38,688 bases of DNA from Leptospiraceae bacterium (lineage in GTDB: Bacteria > Spirochaetota > Leptospiria > Leptospirales > Leptospiraceae): the NCBI GenBank assembly GCA_027485405.1, contig JAIXRB010000211.1, positions 1 through 38,688 of the forward strand, written 5' to 3'. Below, piece by piece: positions 1 through 7,617 of this stretch (position 1 is the first letter of the stretch; each line of letters opens with the position of its first letter). The position numbers and the translations under genes were made by a program. Below the pieces are notes generated by a model that saw only the letters and a list, made by a program, of their open reading frames with translations, searched no databases and was not told where the DNA came from.

Positions 1-301
1 AACTTTCTTCTGATGCTACATCTACTTTTCCGTCTTTCTTTAGCAGTTTATTCAAATATGAGTTCATTTTCTTTAAATTTCTTGGGCTTTCTGTCGGGAA
101 CCTATGGATTCTGATTCCGTCCCAATTAGCGGAACCAAGCGGGAGTTCGTTCTCCCATGTTATGTAATTCTTTGCCGCGGAGGTAAATATTTCGATTTGA
201 AAGAAATTTTTTAATAAATGAGCATAGTCTAAAGCTAGTTTTTCTGCACCGCCAGACAACTCCGGGTGAAATCTTGAAGTTACAATTGCTAGTCTATCCA
301 A
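1..301 (-). CDS. Glycosyltransferase, N-terminal part (cut by window edge)
   Basis: About 100 codons are visible and the frame stays open to base 1, so the C-terminal part lies outside the window. The start is probably TTG at 301, just after an AGG-containing ribosome-site-like stretch; no in-frame ATG is available. The protein begins LDRLAIVTSRFHPELSGGAE. The pattern of a beta strand followed by a glycine-rich SGGAE loop and a helix is typical of the donor-independent N-terminal Rossmann half of GT-B (GT4-type) glycosyltransferases. It overlaps the upstream glycosyltransferase gene by 8 bases, so the two are probably translationally coupled. A role in surface polysaccharide assembly is inferred from the neighbours; the sugar and acceptor cannot be told. 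Confidence 0.7.
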   Translation of the reverse strand, partial: MDRLAIVTSRFHPELSGGAEKLALDYAHLLKNFFQIEIFTSAAKNYITWENELPLGSANWDGIRIHRFPTESPRNLKKMNSYLNKLLKKDGKVDVASEES

Positions 302-1352
302 TTGTAAAGACCTGCTTTGGCGGGTATTTTTTTAATTGTAAAAAGTATTCCTCTAGTCTTAATCTTTGTTTTTGGATAATTGATTTTTTTTCTTTCTCTA
401 GGGTGTTGAGTTCATTCAGGAAGTATGCAAGTTTAGTAAAGTCTTTTTTGTGAAAAAGAACTCCAGCTCCACCCAGAGTTTCTTTTACGGCACCTCCATT
501 GAAGGCAACTACTGGAACTTCATAGATCATTGATTCTAATAAAGGAACACAGAATCCTTCGTGTTCACTCATGCTCAAGAAAAAGTCACTTTCTTTGTAA
601 CTAGATGCTAATTCTGAATCTGTTGCGTAAGGAACTATAGAAACATTTTCCCTTAAAGAGAAATGGTTTATCATGTAATTCAACTCTTCTAAAAACAAAT
701 TTAAACTCGGATTGCAAAAACCAATCATCTTTATTTTGAAGTTATCTCCAAATAGTGTTTTCCAAGTGTAGGCGAAACGGAGAATATCATCCTGCTTTTT
801 GTTTGGTGCAATTCTTCCAACAAATAAGAATTGGATTATTTTCTTGGGATCTTTCTCCGTTACGAAGTTCTTTTTATGCGATTCATCTACATTAAGATTA
901 AGATGAAGAGGAAAGAGATCAACATTGGAAATTCCGAGACTCTGAAGCTCCAAGCGATTGAATTCAGATACGGCTAGAAACTTATCAAATGCTTTAGAGT
1001 TTTTTTCAATGCTTTCTCTTCCATTCTTGAGCAAAATTGAAAACTTTAAATCATAAGGTTCAAAGAAATGAGATGGCGTTACATTATGATAGATAAAGAT
1101 TTTTTTACAAGGAAATTCCAGTATAGTATCTAATGCTTTGGAGGCGATTGAATGATGATAGACTAAGATGTCATCTTTTGAAGGATTTAGTTTGGATATG
1201 CTCTGAGAGAACTTTTGTGGATCAAGCCCAATGTTTTCTGAGTAGATTCCACCATAAATGGAGTCTTTTTTTAATAGAGATTGAATAGCAATCATTTCAT
1301 TTGAGATTGCATCTCCTTTTTGAAATCCAGCCGCAACCTGATGAATTTTCAT
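294..1352 (-). CDS. Glycosyltransferase family 4 (GT-B fold)
   Basis: A 352-residue protein, normal for a GT4 enzyme. The N-terminal half is the acceptor domain. The C-terminal half opens with FVGRIAPNKKQDDIL (around residue 178), the usual start of the nucleotide-sugar domain. It carries the EX7E signature in EHEGFCVPLLE, followed by PVVAFNGGAVKETLGGAGVL, which contacts the donor diphosphate. There are no signal peptide or membrane segments, so it is cytoplasmic or peripheral at the inner membrane. The ATG at 1352 lies one base after the stop of the next gene upstream, and the 3' end overlaps the partial glycosyltransferase. Family assignment is firm; the transferred sugar is unknown. Lipopolysaccharide O-antigen assembly is inferred from context. 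Confidence 0.88.
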   Translation of the reverse strand: MKIHQVAAGFQKGDAISNEMIAIQSLLKKDSIYGGIYSENIGLDPQKFSQSISKLNPSKDDILVYHHSIASKALDTILEFPCKKIFIYHNVTPSHFFEPYDLKFSILLKNGRESIEKNSKAFDKFLAVSEFNRLELQSLGISNVDLFPLHLNLNVDESHKKNFVTEKDPKKIIQFLFVGRIAPNKKQDDILRFAYTWKTLFGDNFKIKMIGFCNPSLNLFLEELNYMINHFSLRENVSIVPYATDSELASSYKESDFFLSMSEHEGFCVPLLESMIYEVPVVAFNGGAVKETLGGAGVLFHKKDFTKLAYFLNELNTLEKEKKSIIQKQRLRLEEYFLQLKKYPPKQVFTIG

Positions 1353-1353
1353 G

Positions 1354-2418
1354 CTAAATGGAGAAGCTTAGTTCCCTTTGGATGCTTGATGACCAATCAG
1401 TTTCGTTGAACTTCGCGACTCGTTTTACTTGATTTGCAGAGATTTGTTTATAAATCGATGGATTATCTCGGAAGTATTTTAGTAAGTAAGCAATTTGAAC
1501 AGGATTCTTTTCTTTTAGAAGAACGCCTTCTCCCCCTGAGGTTTCCCGAATTGCTCCTTGCAAATAGATCAAAGTTAAAGTACCAGTCCCAAAAGATTCC
1601 AGAACAGGAAGACAAAAACCTTCGTGTTCGCTCAAGCAAACAGTCGCAAACCAGTCTTTTCTGAGGATTTCTATCTTCTCCTCTTCTAAATGAAAGTGAA
1701 AATTTATTTTGTCAGTGAGATTTCGGTTTTGCACTTCTTTCATTAAATAAGCGAAGTATTTAGAAAAAGCGGGAACTACAGAACCCACACAATCCAACTG
1801 ACTATCTGGATAAATAGAATTCCAGACTTGGAAAACTGAAAGTAGATCTTCCCATTTCTTTTGAGGTGAGAATCGACTAACGAATCCAAGATTAATATTT
1901 GAAGAAAGGTTTTGATTTTCCCTAAGAATTTTGAATTTTTTGCAGATGGGAAGAACAATCACTTTTTGAAACGAATAGTGTTTCAAAAGTTCGGCATTGA
2001 AAGTTGAATCACACCAAGCGGATTCACAAAACAAACCGAGAGATTCCAGTTCAATTTCGGTTTTAATTTCATCCTTTTGCATACGCAAGGCAAGATTCAA
2101 ATCTAAACTAGAATCAAAGAAAGTTGCTGGAGTAAAGTTATGAAATCTTAAAATTTTTCTGCCTGAGAGGGACAGGAAAAAATCAAGAGGATAACCGGTC
2201 CCTCCGTAATGCAAAATGTGAACATCTTCAACATTCGACAATGGAATGTCACGGAGCGAAATTGTTTGCACAAGAGGAGTATGAAAGGATTCGGAAGTTG
2301 TTCTGGTTACAATGTAAGACGATATACCAAGTTCGGAGAAAATTTGAGAAAGACCAAAGACATCGGCTCCTATACCATCTGCTCTTTTCCAAGAATCAAT
2401 ATGTTGGAAAACTCTCAT
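1354..2418 (-). CDS. Glycosyltransferase family 4 (GT-B fold)
   Basis: A 354-residue protein, nearly the same length as its downstream neighbour and sharing its signature region: SEHEGFCLPVLES here against SEHEGFCVPLLES there. An old tandem duplication is likely, although the remainder has diverged. The C-terminal domain begins NLGFVSRFSPQKKWEDLLSV and ends with the donor-phosphate loop QGAIRETSGGEGVLL. Its start ATG (2418) overlaps the stop of the upstream gene as ATGA, a typical coupled start. It would transfer a sugar from a nucleotide donor to a growing surface glycan (family knowledge); specificity is not readable. Confidence 0.87.
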   Translation of the reverse strand: MRVFQHIDSWKRADGIGADVFGLSQIFSELGISSYIVTRTTSESFHTPLVQTISLRDIPLSNVEDVHILHYGGTGYPLDFFLSLSGRKILRFHNFTPATFFDSSLDLNLALRMQKDEIKTEIELESLGLFCESAWCDSTFNAELLKHYSFQKVIVLPICKKFKILRENQNLSSNINLGFVSRFSPQKKWEDLLSVFQVWNSIYPDSQLDCVGSVVPAFSKYFAYLMKEVQNRNLTDKINFHFHLEEEKIEILRKDWFATVCLSEHEGFCLPVLESFGTGTLTLIYLQGAIRETSGGEGVLLKEKNPVQIAYLLKYFRDNPSIYKQISANQVKRVAKFNETDWSSSIQRELSFSI

Positions 2419-3401
2419 GCTTCTTTTTTAGAAAATTGGAAAAACTTAAACTTCCCAGTTTCGAGCAAGACTTGTTCAAAATCAAAGCCAACTTCTGCCA
2501 TAAAACTAGTTAGCTTGTTTTCATTACAAACTGACAAAGATTGGAGACTAAATGCAGAGTGGGAATCTAATTTTGAAATGGAGAAGAGTATTTTAGTTTG
2601 AGCAGGAGATTTTTTTGAAAGCTCGGAAAACAAGAATCGAATCTGGTTGGGGGTAAGATCTGTTAACGGCTTTTCAATGATGATCTCCGATTTTTCTGGA
2701 ATCTTTGGAGATAGGGAACCTGGATCAGTTTTCTTGATTTGTAGGGCTCTCGTTTTTAGAAGTCGATCAATTGTGTTTGGATTGTGTGAATGCGACTCGA
2801 CAGAGATTTTTTCTCTTTCCAACAAAATTTGAAAGTCCCCAGTTTCTGGCAAGAGGATGATATGATGTAGAGCGGGATTTAATTTTCCTAAAAGTTCCTC
2901 GAGTCCTTGAAAGGAAGATCCCAAATCAAAAAATTGCGAATCTGTAGATTGCTTATAGAATTCCTGCTTACCAGATTCAGTATAAATTTGTTTGCTGATG
3001 AGATCCATTTGAATCTCTATGCTTTTAAGCTTTCTGTTGATCCTGATCAGTTCATGCAATACGGAGAAGAAAGCCTTGATTCGGTTTTCTGAAAGTTTCT
3101 TATCAACAAAAGAATAGAGGTTAACTAAGCTAACAAAGATCCATTTTATCGGACCCCGTATAAACCAAAGTTTTGGGCTAGTGAATTTGGGTGGATTGAT
3201 ACCTTTTTCAAAAGAATGTGCGGCGCCTAGGGGGTCGAAAGATCGGAATCCCTCTGGAGACAAAGGAGTAAACCTCTGATTTTGAAATTTAGAAAGTGCC
3301 TCCAAATCTATGCAAGCGCTAGCCAGACTCTTTTCAATGGAGGTAAGGATTTGCTCCACGTCAATGGTCGGATCAGAAATTTCGATAAAGTCCTTATTCA
3401 C
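2415..3401 (-). CDS. Degenerate methyltransferase-like protein of the polysaccharide cluster
   Basis: I do not recognise a characterised family. The 328-residue protein starts at GTG (3401); no in-frame ATG lies nearby. The first 60 residues are polar. Residues about 75-130 form long amphipathic helices (RGPIKWIFVSLVNLYSFVDK, then many K/R/E/I), as in the helical linker of O-antigen methyltransferases of the WbdD type. The second half begins FFDLGSSFQGLEELLGKLNP, which sits where such enzymes have a D-I-G-C-G-x-G SAM-binding motif, but the glycines are missing. It is therefore probably either a non-catalytic Rossmann-fold protein or a very divergent enzyme. It overlaps the following glycosyltransferase by 4 bases and is first in the visible minus-strand cluster. 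Confidence 0.5.
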   Translation of the reverse strand: MNKDFIEISDPTIDVEQILTSIEKSLASACIDLEALSKFQNQRFTPLSPEGFRSFDPLGAAHSFEKGINPPKFTSPKLWFIRGPIKWIFVSLVNLYSFVDKKLSENRIKAFFSVLHELIRINRKLKSIEIQMDLISKQIYTESGKQEFYKQSTDSQFFDLGSSFQGLEELLGKLNPALHHIILLPETGDFQILLEREKISVESHSHNPNTIDRLLKTRALQIKKTDPGSLSPKIPEKSEIIIEKPLTDLTPNQIRFLFSELSKKSPAQTKILFSISKLDSHSAFSLQSLSVCNENKLTSFMAEVGFDFEQVLLETGKFKFFQFSKKEA

Positions 3402-3416
3402 AGATTTCTTTCTTTG

Positions 3417-3444
3417 TTGAGATCATTTAAAAAAATAATAACAT
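3417..3444 (+). promoter_or_regulatory. Candidate sigma-70-type promoter for the 3484 reductase gene
   Basis: TTGAGA (3417-3422) and TAACAT (3439-3444) are separated by 16 bases, in the 82-base gap between two divergent genes and about 40 bases before the ATG at 3484. Match to consensus is reasonable, but such matches are easy to find in AT-rich DNA. The same TAACAT -10 sequence occurs in the better candidate upstream of the subtilase gene. Confidence 0.3.
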
Positions 3445-3483
3445 GGCAACTAAATCTTAGGAAACCAGCAGGAAAACCACGAA

Positions 3484-4371
3484 ATGCCACCGCAGACGAT
3501 CTTAATCACCGGCGCAGGCGGTTTTGTAGGTAGATACCTGACTGGCTTATGGGCTGGTTCAAAAGACAACATAGTTTCTTTGAACCTAGATTTACGAGAA
3601 ACAGAAGCTCTATCTCGTTTTATTCTGAAAACTGCCCCCGACCAAGTGTATCATCTCGCGGCTCAACCCTTTGTCCCTTTGGCAATAGAAAATCCTTGGG
3701 AGACTTACGATATCAACGTGGGGGGGACATTGACACTTTTGGAAAGCCTCCACCGAACTAAAAAAAATTGTAAGTTTCTATATGTTTCATCGGCAGACGT
3801 CTATGGGCTTCAAAGTCAGAAGGATCTCCCTTTTTCAGAATCTTTGTTTCCTCAGCCTCTAAATCCCTATTCGGGTAGCAAGTTAGCGGCAGAGTCTTTT
3901 TGCAGGCAGTACAATAATTTTAGTCCATATATAGAAACGGTAATTGCTCGACCATTCAACCATATCGGTGTCGGGCAAAGAAAAGAGTTCGTTGTACCTA
4001 ATTTTTGCCAGCAGATCAAAACGGCTGTTTTGTCAGGGAAGAAAGAAGTCCATGTTGGGGATTTGAGTCCGACTCGTGATTTTACAAATGTGAAAGACAT
4101 AGTAGCCGCATATCAGATATTAATGCTAAAGGGAGCTCCAGGTGAGATTTACAATATTTGTTCTGGAATTGAAATCTCGATTGAGAAGTTGATTCAGACT
4201 TTGATAAAGATTTCAGGTAAAGAACTGATTTGTGTGACTGACCCAGAAAGAGTTCGAACTTCTGAAACTTCTCGTCTGATCGGTAACAATGCTAAAATGA
4301 AAGCTCTGGGATGGGAACCTAAATATTCTCTAGAAGAGACTTTGTTAGAAATTTACTCATCTATTTCGTAA
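3484..4371 (+). CDS. NAD(P)-dependent sugar epimerase/dehydratase, GDP-6-deoxy-mannose reductase (Rmd)-like
   Basis: A 295-residue short-chain dehydrogenase of the extended type. It has the nucleotide motif TGAGGFVG near the N-terminus, VYHLAAQ, the catalytic Ser region YVSSADVYG and the catalytic Tyr-Lys pair in YSGSK. The stretch ARPFNHIGVGQ with RDFTNVKDIVAAY resembles GDP-4-dehydro-6-deoxy-D-mannose reductases, which make GDP-D-rhamnose; UDP-glucose 4-epimerase or a dTDP-sugar enzyme remain alternatives. AGGA lies about 10 bases before the ATG. It is divergent from the glycosyltransferase cluster and probably supplies it with an activated deoxyhexose. No matching GDP-mannose 4,6-dehydratase lies in the window. 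The 3' end overlaps the convergent response-regulator gene by 15 bases. Confidence 0.8.
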   Translation: MPPQTILITGAGGFVGRYLTGLWAGSKDNIVSLNLDLRETEALSRFILKTAPDQVYHLAAQPFVPLAIENPWETYDINVGGTLTLLESLHRTKKNCKFLYVSSADVYGLQSQKDLPFSESLFPQPLNPYSGSKLAAESFCRQYNNFSPYIETVIARPFNHIGVGQRKEFVVPNFCQQIKTAVLSGKKEVHVGDLSPTRDFTNVKDIVAAYQILMLKGAPGEIYNICSGIEISIEKLIQTLIKISGKELICVTDPERVRTSETSRLIGNNAKMKALGWEPKYSLEETLLEIYSSIS

Positions 4372-5250
4372 AATCTCCATTTCAACTATGTTTCCTGCCC
4401 CAAGATAACGAACAACATCAAACGATAGTTTGTTTGCCATAAATATGCCCCTTCCGTGGGATTTGAATGCGTTTTTACTCATCGCGTGCAGTGAAAAATA
4501 CTTTTCCCAATCAAAACCTTTGCCCTCGTCTTCTATTCTCAATAAAACTTTATCATTGAGTTTTTCAAAATGTATGGTAACTTTCCGATCTTTGTACATA
4601 GGCTCATTAAGCCTACGTTCAATTTCGGACATCAAACTATCATAATGGTGCAGTTTTGATTTTTGATCATAAGAAATTTCCAAATTGCCATGCTCAATTG
4701 CATTGTTCAAAAGTTCTATAATTCCGATCAACGCCCTATCGGGATTCGGACAGGCATTGGCGAGGAGAGGAGCTAATTCGTTTGCTTCTCGAATTGTTTT
4801 CAATTGAAACTCGGCTTTTCCTAAAAATCGTAAGGCGTCTTTTCCGTTTCTCAATTCTTGCTTCAGTTCTTTGAATTTTAGAAAATTTTCCACAGCAGAA
4901 ACAACCATTGTCTCTAACAGTTCTTTAGTATAGGGCTTGGTTATATAATGGTAAGCTCCGGCATCGAATCCTTCTTTCATTTCTTGCATAGTGCCCAATG
5001 CTGTTTGCATAATGACGGGAACGTCTCTGTTTGCTTCCATTTCCTTGATTCGTCTCAATAGGGACATACCATCTAAATTTGGCATTAGGCGATCAATTAT
5101 AAAAGCAGAAAAAGAATCAGCGCTTGATTCTAAAATTTTGAGTGCTTCTTCTCCATCAGTGGCAGTAATAACCTTAAAGCCTCTGTCTTGGAAGCATTCA
5201 GAGATAACTTCGCGGTTTACTTCATCGTCATCGACAGCAAGAATTTGCAT
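4357..5250 (-). CDS. Response regulator fused to a GHKL/HATPase (RsbW-like) domain
   Basis: Counting from the ATG at 5250, this is a 297-residue protein with MQILAVDDD as a natural receiver start. An in-frame TTG at 5286 would add 12 residues and cannot be excluded. Residues 1-120 are a complete receiver: acidic cluster DDD at 7-9, phospho-acceptor D53 in IIDRLMPNLDG, and conserved Lys in ITKPY. After a short helical linker comes an HATPase_c_2-type domain with N-box ELLNNAIEHGN, G1 box DEGKGFD and G2 box HGRGIFM. There is no dimerisation/His-phosphotransfer helix and no PP2C domain, so it is not a histidine kinase. By analogy with SpoIIAB/RsbW, the ATPase part may be a serine kinase/anti-sigma switch gated by receiver phosphorylation (inference). 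Confidence 0.82.
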   Translation of the reverse strand: MQILAVDDDEVNREVISECFQDRGFKVITATDGEEALKILESSADSFSAFIIDRLMPNLDGMSLLRRIKEMEANRDVPVIMQTALGTMQEMKEGFDAGAYHYITKPYTKELLETMVVSAVENFLKFKELKQELRNGKDALRFLGKAEFQLKTIREANELAPLLANACPNPDRALIGIIELLNNAIEHGNLEISYDQKSKLHHYDSLMSEIERRLNEPMYKDRKVTIHFEKLNDKVLLRIEDEGKGFDWEKYFSLHAMSKNAFKSHGRGIFMANKLSFDVVRYLGAGNIVEMEILRNR

Positions 5251-5357
5251 TCCCCATGATAGACGATTTTTTCCAAATAAATCCAATCAAAAATAACAGA
5301 TCGAGTTTTTTTAAGAAAGAAAATTGTAAGAATGAGGTCTTCTAGGAATCTAAACCA

Positions 5358-6440
5358 ATGGCAAAGGATTTACTCTATCAGAGGCTTTTAAAGCCCCTTC
5401 TTTTCCATCTAGACCCTGAGTCTGCTCATCATTTTGCTGTAACAGCACTCCAATTGGCAAACAGGATTCCTTTTTTCTTCTCTATTCTAGAGCAAGGGCT
5501 GTCCGTGCCAGCAAAGGAGCTAAGGCAGACGGTAGCAGGCATTTCTTTTCAGAACCCAGTCGGAATGGCGGCAGGTTTTGATAAGTCTGCTGAATTGTAT
5601 CCTATGCTAAGTTATATGGGCTTTGCATCTATCGAGGTGGGTACGATTACGGCAAAGGCTCAACCTGGCAATGATCAACCGAGACTTTTTCGTTTTCCAG
5701 AGAAAAATGCTCTCATTAACAGAATGGGTTTTAACAATCCAGGTGCTGATACTGCTTTCGAAACTATTCGATTGCAAAAGAAAAAAGCCATTCGTGGGAT
5801 CAACGCAGGTAAATCAAAAGTGACACCTTTGGAAGAGGCGGCACAAGACTATGCCTACACTTTTTCTAAGCTACTTCCTTTTGCAGATTACGCTGTGATA
5901 AACGTAAGTTCACCGAACACACCTGGTTTGCGCTCCTTACAATCATCTAAAGTGCTAGAGCAACTTGTTTTAGATATAAAAAAGGCATTGGGGGGAAAGT
6001 TCCCAGTTCCTTTTTTTCTGAAATTTGCACCTGACTTAGCTATAGAAGAATTGATCGAAGGGCTGGATATCTGTCTTTCTAATCAGATTTCTGGTGTTAT
6101 TTTAACAAATACAACTTTGGACAAATCCAGTCTAAACCTGGCTTCTCCGCCTGAAGGGGGTCTATCAGGCGATCCACTTTTTGACAAATCTTTGACATTT
6201 GTTAAAAAAGCATTTAACCACCTGAATGGCAGATTACCCATCATCGGTGTTGGAGGAATCAGTTCAGGGGCAAGAGCAGTTCAAATGGTTAGAGCTGGTG
6301 CGAGTCTTTTGCAAATCTATACAGGCTATATCTATAAAGGGCCTTTTCTTCCAAAGGAAATGAATTCAAGTTTGGTAGCCGAATTGATCCGAGAGAAAAA
6401 AACAAATATAACAGAGTTAGTTGGATTAAATTCCCAATAA
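5358..6440 (+). CDS. pyrD: Dihydroorotate dehydrogenase (quinone), class 2
   Basis: Oxidises dihydroorotate to orotate in pyrimidine synthesis, passing electrons through FMN to membrane quinone. The 360 residues fit class 2 enzymes. The N-terminal helical segment LLYQRLLKPLLFHLDPESAH is the membrane-associated quinone-tunnel extension that class 1 lacks. VGMAAGFDKSAEL is the FMN/phosphate region. INVSSPNTPGLRSLQ contains the class 2 catalytic Ser. VILTNTTLDK and IIGVGGISSG complete the FMN site. AGGA lies about 9 bases before the ATG. The rRNA methyltransferase gene follows after 4 bases, so the two are likely co-transcribed. Confidence 0.97.
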   Translation: MAKDLLYQRLLKPLLFHLDPESAHHFAVTALQLANRIPFFFSILEQGLSVPAKELRQTVAGISFQNPVGMAAGFDKSAELYPMLSYMGFASIEVGTITAKAQPGNDQPRLFRFPEKNALINRMGFNNPGADTAFETIRLQKKKAIRGINAGKSKVTPLEEAAQDYAYTFSKLLPFADYAVINVSSPNTPGLRSLQSSKVLEQLVLDIKKALGGKFPVPFFLKFAPDLAIEELIEGLDICLSNQISGVILTNTTLDKSSLNLASPPEGGLSGDPLFDKSLTFVKKAFNHLNGRLPIIGVGGISSGARAVQMVRAGASLLQIYTGYIYKGPFLPKEMNSSLVAELIREKKTNITELVGLNSQ

Positions 6441-6444
6441 AGAT

Positions 6445-7617
6445 ATGGAAAAATGTGTGCATTTTGGTCTTTGTGGGGGTTGCAGTCTGTTAGATTGGGA
6501 GTATTCTCGTGAATTGAAAAGCAAGGAAAACAAGGTTAAAAGCCTTTTTCAAACCTATCGACATGTGGAATTTAGATCGATCATTCCGGCCCAAAACCCT
6601 CATTTTTATCGTAATAAAATCCAATTGCCTTTTGGCCGAAGGAAGATTGGCGAAAAAACAGTTTTGAACTTAGGATTGTTTAATCGAGATTCTACGTTTA
6701 TCGTAGACCAAACAGAATGTAAAATCCAAGATCCAGGGTTGACTGAGATTGTTCTTGCAGCAAAAAAATGGGCAAAGGAAGAGAGACTCCAGCCTTATAA
6801 TGAAAGAACGAGAAAAGGTCTTTTGAAATATTTAGTGGCAAGAAAAGCATACAGCACAGGCGAAATTTTAGTTGGAATCGTGACAAACGAAGAAGAGATA
6901 CCTTACGCAAAAAACCGTTCCAAGAGCTTGCATTCTCATATAGCAAGTCGAATCGGTAAAAATGGGGCCTTAGGCAAGTTAGTGGGCATAGTTCAAAACT
7001 ACAATCCTGCGCATTCTTCAATGGCACTTGGTAAAGATGAATACTTGCTATGGGGAAGGGCTTACATTCGGGAAAGTTTAGGGGATTTTCATTTCCGAGC
7101 TGGTTTGTCTACTTTTTTACAAGTCAATCCCAGCCAAACACCTACACTCTACAATACAATTCTAGCTGAGATTCCTGCTGGAGCAAAAGTAATTGACGCA
7201 TTTTCTGGAATTGGGACTTCAACGCTTTGGATATCCAGAATAGCCAAAGAAGTAATTGGAATTGAAGAGAACCCTTTTTCCTTTAAGGCTAGCTTAGAAG
7301 CTTTAAAATACAATAAAATCAATGGTGTAAAGTTTAGAAGAGGGCGTGTCCAAGATGTATTGCCTACATTGATTGGAAAAGGCTTTGATCATCTCGTTGT
7401 AGATCCGCCTAGAATTGGCCTAGGTGAAGATGTCTGCCTTACTATTGGAGATTCTGAGATCACAAAACTTGTTTATGTTTCTTGTGATCCCGAGTCTCTT
7501 GCAAGAGATGCTATGATTCTCACCCGTTCGTTTTACTTAAAGTCAATCCAAGTAATAGATATGTTTCCAAGAACAGAACACAAAGAAACGATTGCAATTT
7601 TTATTCGAAAGGATTGA
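6445..7617 (+). CDS. 23S rRNA (uracil-5-)-methyltransferase, RlmD/RumA family
   Basis: A 390-residue member of the TrmA/RlmC/RlmD family of SAM-dependent uridine C5 methyltransferases. Cysteines at C4, C10 and C13 (CVHFGLCGGC), with a fourth in QTECKI, would hold the [4Fe-4S] cluster typical of RlmC/RlmD. The SAM site is VIDAFSGIGTSTLW. DPPRIGL and YVSCDP carry the catalytic Cys, and MFPRTEHKET supplies the conserved general-base Glu region. No N-terminal TRAM domain is present, which makes it RlmC-like in architecture, so I give no symbol. The rRNA or tRNA target position cannot be decided. The 3' end overlaps ligA on the other strand by 17 bases. Confidence 0.88.
   Translation: MEKCVHFGLCGGCSLLDWEYSRELKSKENKVKSLFQTYRHVEFRSIIPAQNPHFYRNKIQLPFGRRKIGEKTVLNLGLFNRDSTFIVDQTECKIQDPGLTEIVLAAKKWAKEERLQPYNERTRKGLLKYLVARKAYSTGEILVGIVTNEEEIPYAKNRSKSLHSHIASRIGKNGALGKLVGIVQNYNPAHSSMALGKDEYLLWGRAYIRESLGDFHFRAGLSTFLQVNPSQTPTLYNTILAEIPAGAKVIDAFSGIGTSTLWISRIAKEVIGIEENPFSFKASLEALKYNKINGVKFRRGRVQDVLPTLIGKGFDHLVVDPPRIGLGEDVCLTIGDSEITKLVYVSCDPESLARDAMILTRSFYLKSIQVIDMFPRTEHKETIAIFIRKD

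Noticed and set aside
2209..2601. Plus-strand open frame of 130 codons opposite the glycosyltransferase
   Set aside because: It lies wholly opposite two well supported genes, has no domain features and is rich in the residues expected of an antisense frame.
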